Assembly (NCBI RefSeq): GCF_028369295.1
Contig: NZ_JAQMYP010000012.1
Span: 1 to 64,000, forward strand
DNA length: 64,000 bases
Source of the DNA: Streptomyces sp. HD
Lineage (GTDB): Bacteria > Actinomycetota > Actinomycetes > Streptomycetales > Streptomycetaceae
Direction of reading: 5' to 3'
A model generated the notes under the pieces. That model was not told where the DNA came from. It worked only from the letters and a program-made list of their open reading frames with translations, and did no database searches. Below are positions 63,651-64,000 of the stretch, piece by piece (the stretch's first letter is position 1; each line of letters opens with the position of its first letter). The position numbers and the translations under genes are program-made.

Positions 63651-64000
63651 CTACGTCAGTGAGCCGCCCGTCGCGTCCACCCAGCTCCCCGTCACCCACC
63701 TTCCGGCGTCCGACGCCAGAAACGCCACCACGTCCGCCACATCGGCCGGTGTCCCCACCCGGCCCAGCGCCGAATACGCCTCGGCCTGAGCCCATCCGTC
63801 CTCGGTGCCGTGCAGGAACCCGGCCGTGTTGTCCGTGTCGATGATCCCCGGCGCCACCGAGTTCACCGTGATTCCGCGCGGGCCCAGCACCTTGGACAGG
63901 TCACGCGTGAAGACGTCGAGCGCCCCCTTGGTCATGGCGTACGTCATCTTGTCCGGCATTGCCGCGGTGCGCGCCAGCCCCGAGGAGATGTTGACGACCC
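63651..64000 (-). CDS. SDR-family oxidoreductase, 5' part outside window
   Basis: The C-terminal ~116 residues of a classical short-chain dehydrogenase. The catalytic Ser and Tyr-Lys are visible in NISSGLARTAAMPDKMTYAM with the YxxxK Tyr and Lys (YAMTK), then PGIIDTDNT and the family end DVVAFLASDAGRWVTG. The gene continues past the right edge, so the cofactor-binding N-terminus is not seen. The substrate is unknown. It is convergent with the SIS gene, with only 31 bp between stops. Confidence 0.88.
   Translation of the reverse strand, partial: VVNISSGLARTAAMPDKMTYAMTKGALDVFTRDLSKVLGPRGITVNSVAPGIIDTDNTAGFLHGTEDGWAQAEAYSALGRVGTPADVADVVAFLASDAGRWVTGSWVDATGGSLT

Overview
The window is GC-rich actinobacterial chromosome and almost certainly comes from a Streptomyces. 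Coding regions show strong third-position GC, GTG and TTG starts are frequent, ATGA-type overlaps are common, and gene order follows the S. coelicolor core region carrying hisN, aroA, sigR-rsrA, eizA-CYP170A1, nrdABS, dasRABC and nagB. These locus comparisons are from memory; no database was searched.

Layout. 0-8 kb: three tandem AIM24-family genes, a Nudix hydrolase coupled to a zincin-like protein, an atypical SDR, moaE, a 54-aa membrane microprotein and a YlbL-type PDZ/Lon-like protease. 8-14.2 kb: a PPA1309-family gene, a large UPF0182 membrane protein and a Sel1-repeat protein bracketed by two identical initiator tRNA genes. 14.2-17.3 kb: a nitrate/sulfonate-type ABC operon that looks decayed. 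Its ATPase gene is interrupted by a mobile-looking hairpin and its binding-protein gene is out of frame at a run of seven C. 17.4-24.5 kb: a Fur-family regulator with a likely operator, a CBS protein, hisN, a TetR regulator, an SMR exporter, rsgA, aroA and an M50 protease. 24.5-31.4 kb: an SRAP protein, an 18-bp minisatellite, then an accessory-looking block (amino acid racemase, TSUP exporter, Fe(II)/2-oxoglutarate amino acid hydroxylase, BenE transporter, LuxR regulator), then an alpha/beta hydrolase whose 5' end resembles the minisatellite.

31.4-41 kb: sigR-rsrA with a textbook sigma-R promoter and both translational starts, two HD-domain membrane proteins, a TPR protein, peptide deformylase, and the albaflavenone pair (epi-isozizaene synthase and CYP170A1). 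41-45 kb: class Ia ribonucleotide reductase nrdA-nrdB with the AraC-like nrdS. It is preceded by a cobalamin riboswitch and a pair of NrdR boxes spaced 31 bp apart. 45.5-49.3 kb: a 1175-aa membrane-anchored STAND-like NTPase with a C-terminal cysteine cluster, ending inside the terminal repeat of a small MITE-like element. 49.4-53.7 kb: pyruvate/monocarboxylate uptake genes (cstA, ybdD, DUF3311, mctC-like).

53.9-64 kb: the chitin/N-acetylglucosamine block, with dasR, dasABC, a GH3 hexosaminidase, nagB and a divergent SIS-domain sugar isomerase/deaminase, and dre-like DasR operators at dasR, dasA and nagB. A small XRE regulator with a membrane partner and a DUF3592 protein sit between them, and an SDR gene runs off the right edge.

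Most of the window is conserved housekeeping and regulatory DNA. The most unusual parts are the disrupted ABC operon, the nested hairpin/MITE elements, the accessory hydroxylase-exporter-racemase cassette flanked by related repeats, and the large STAND-like NTPase.
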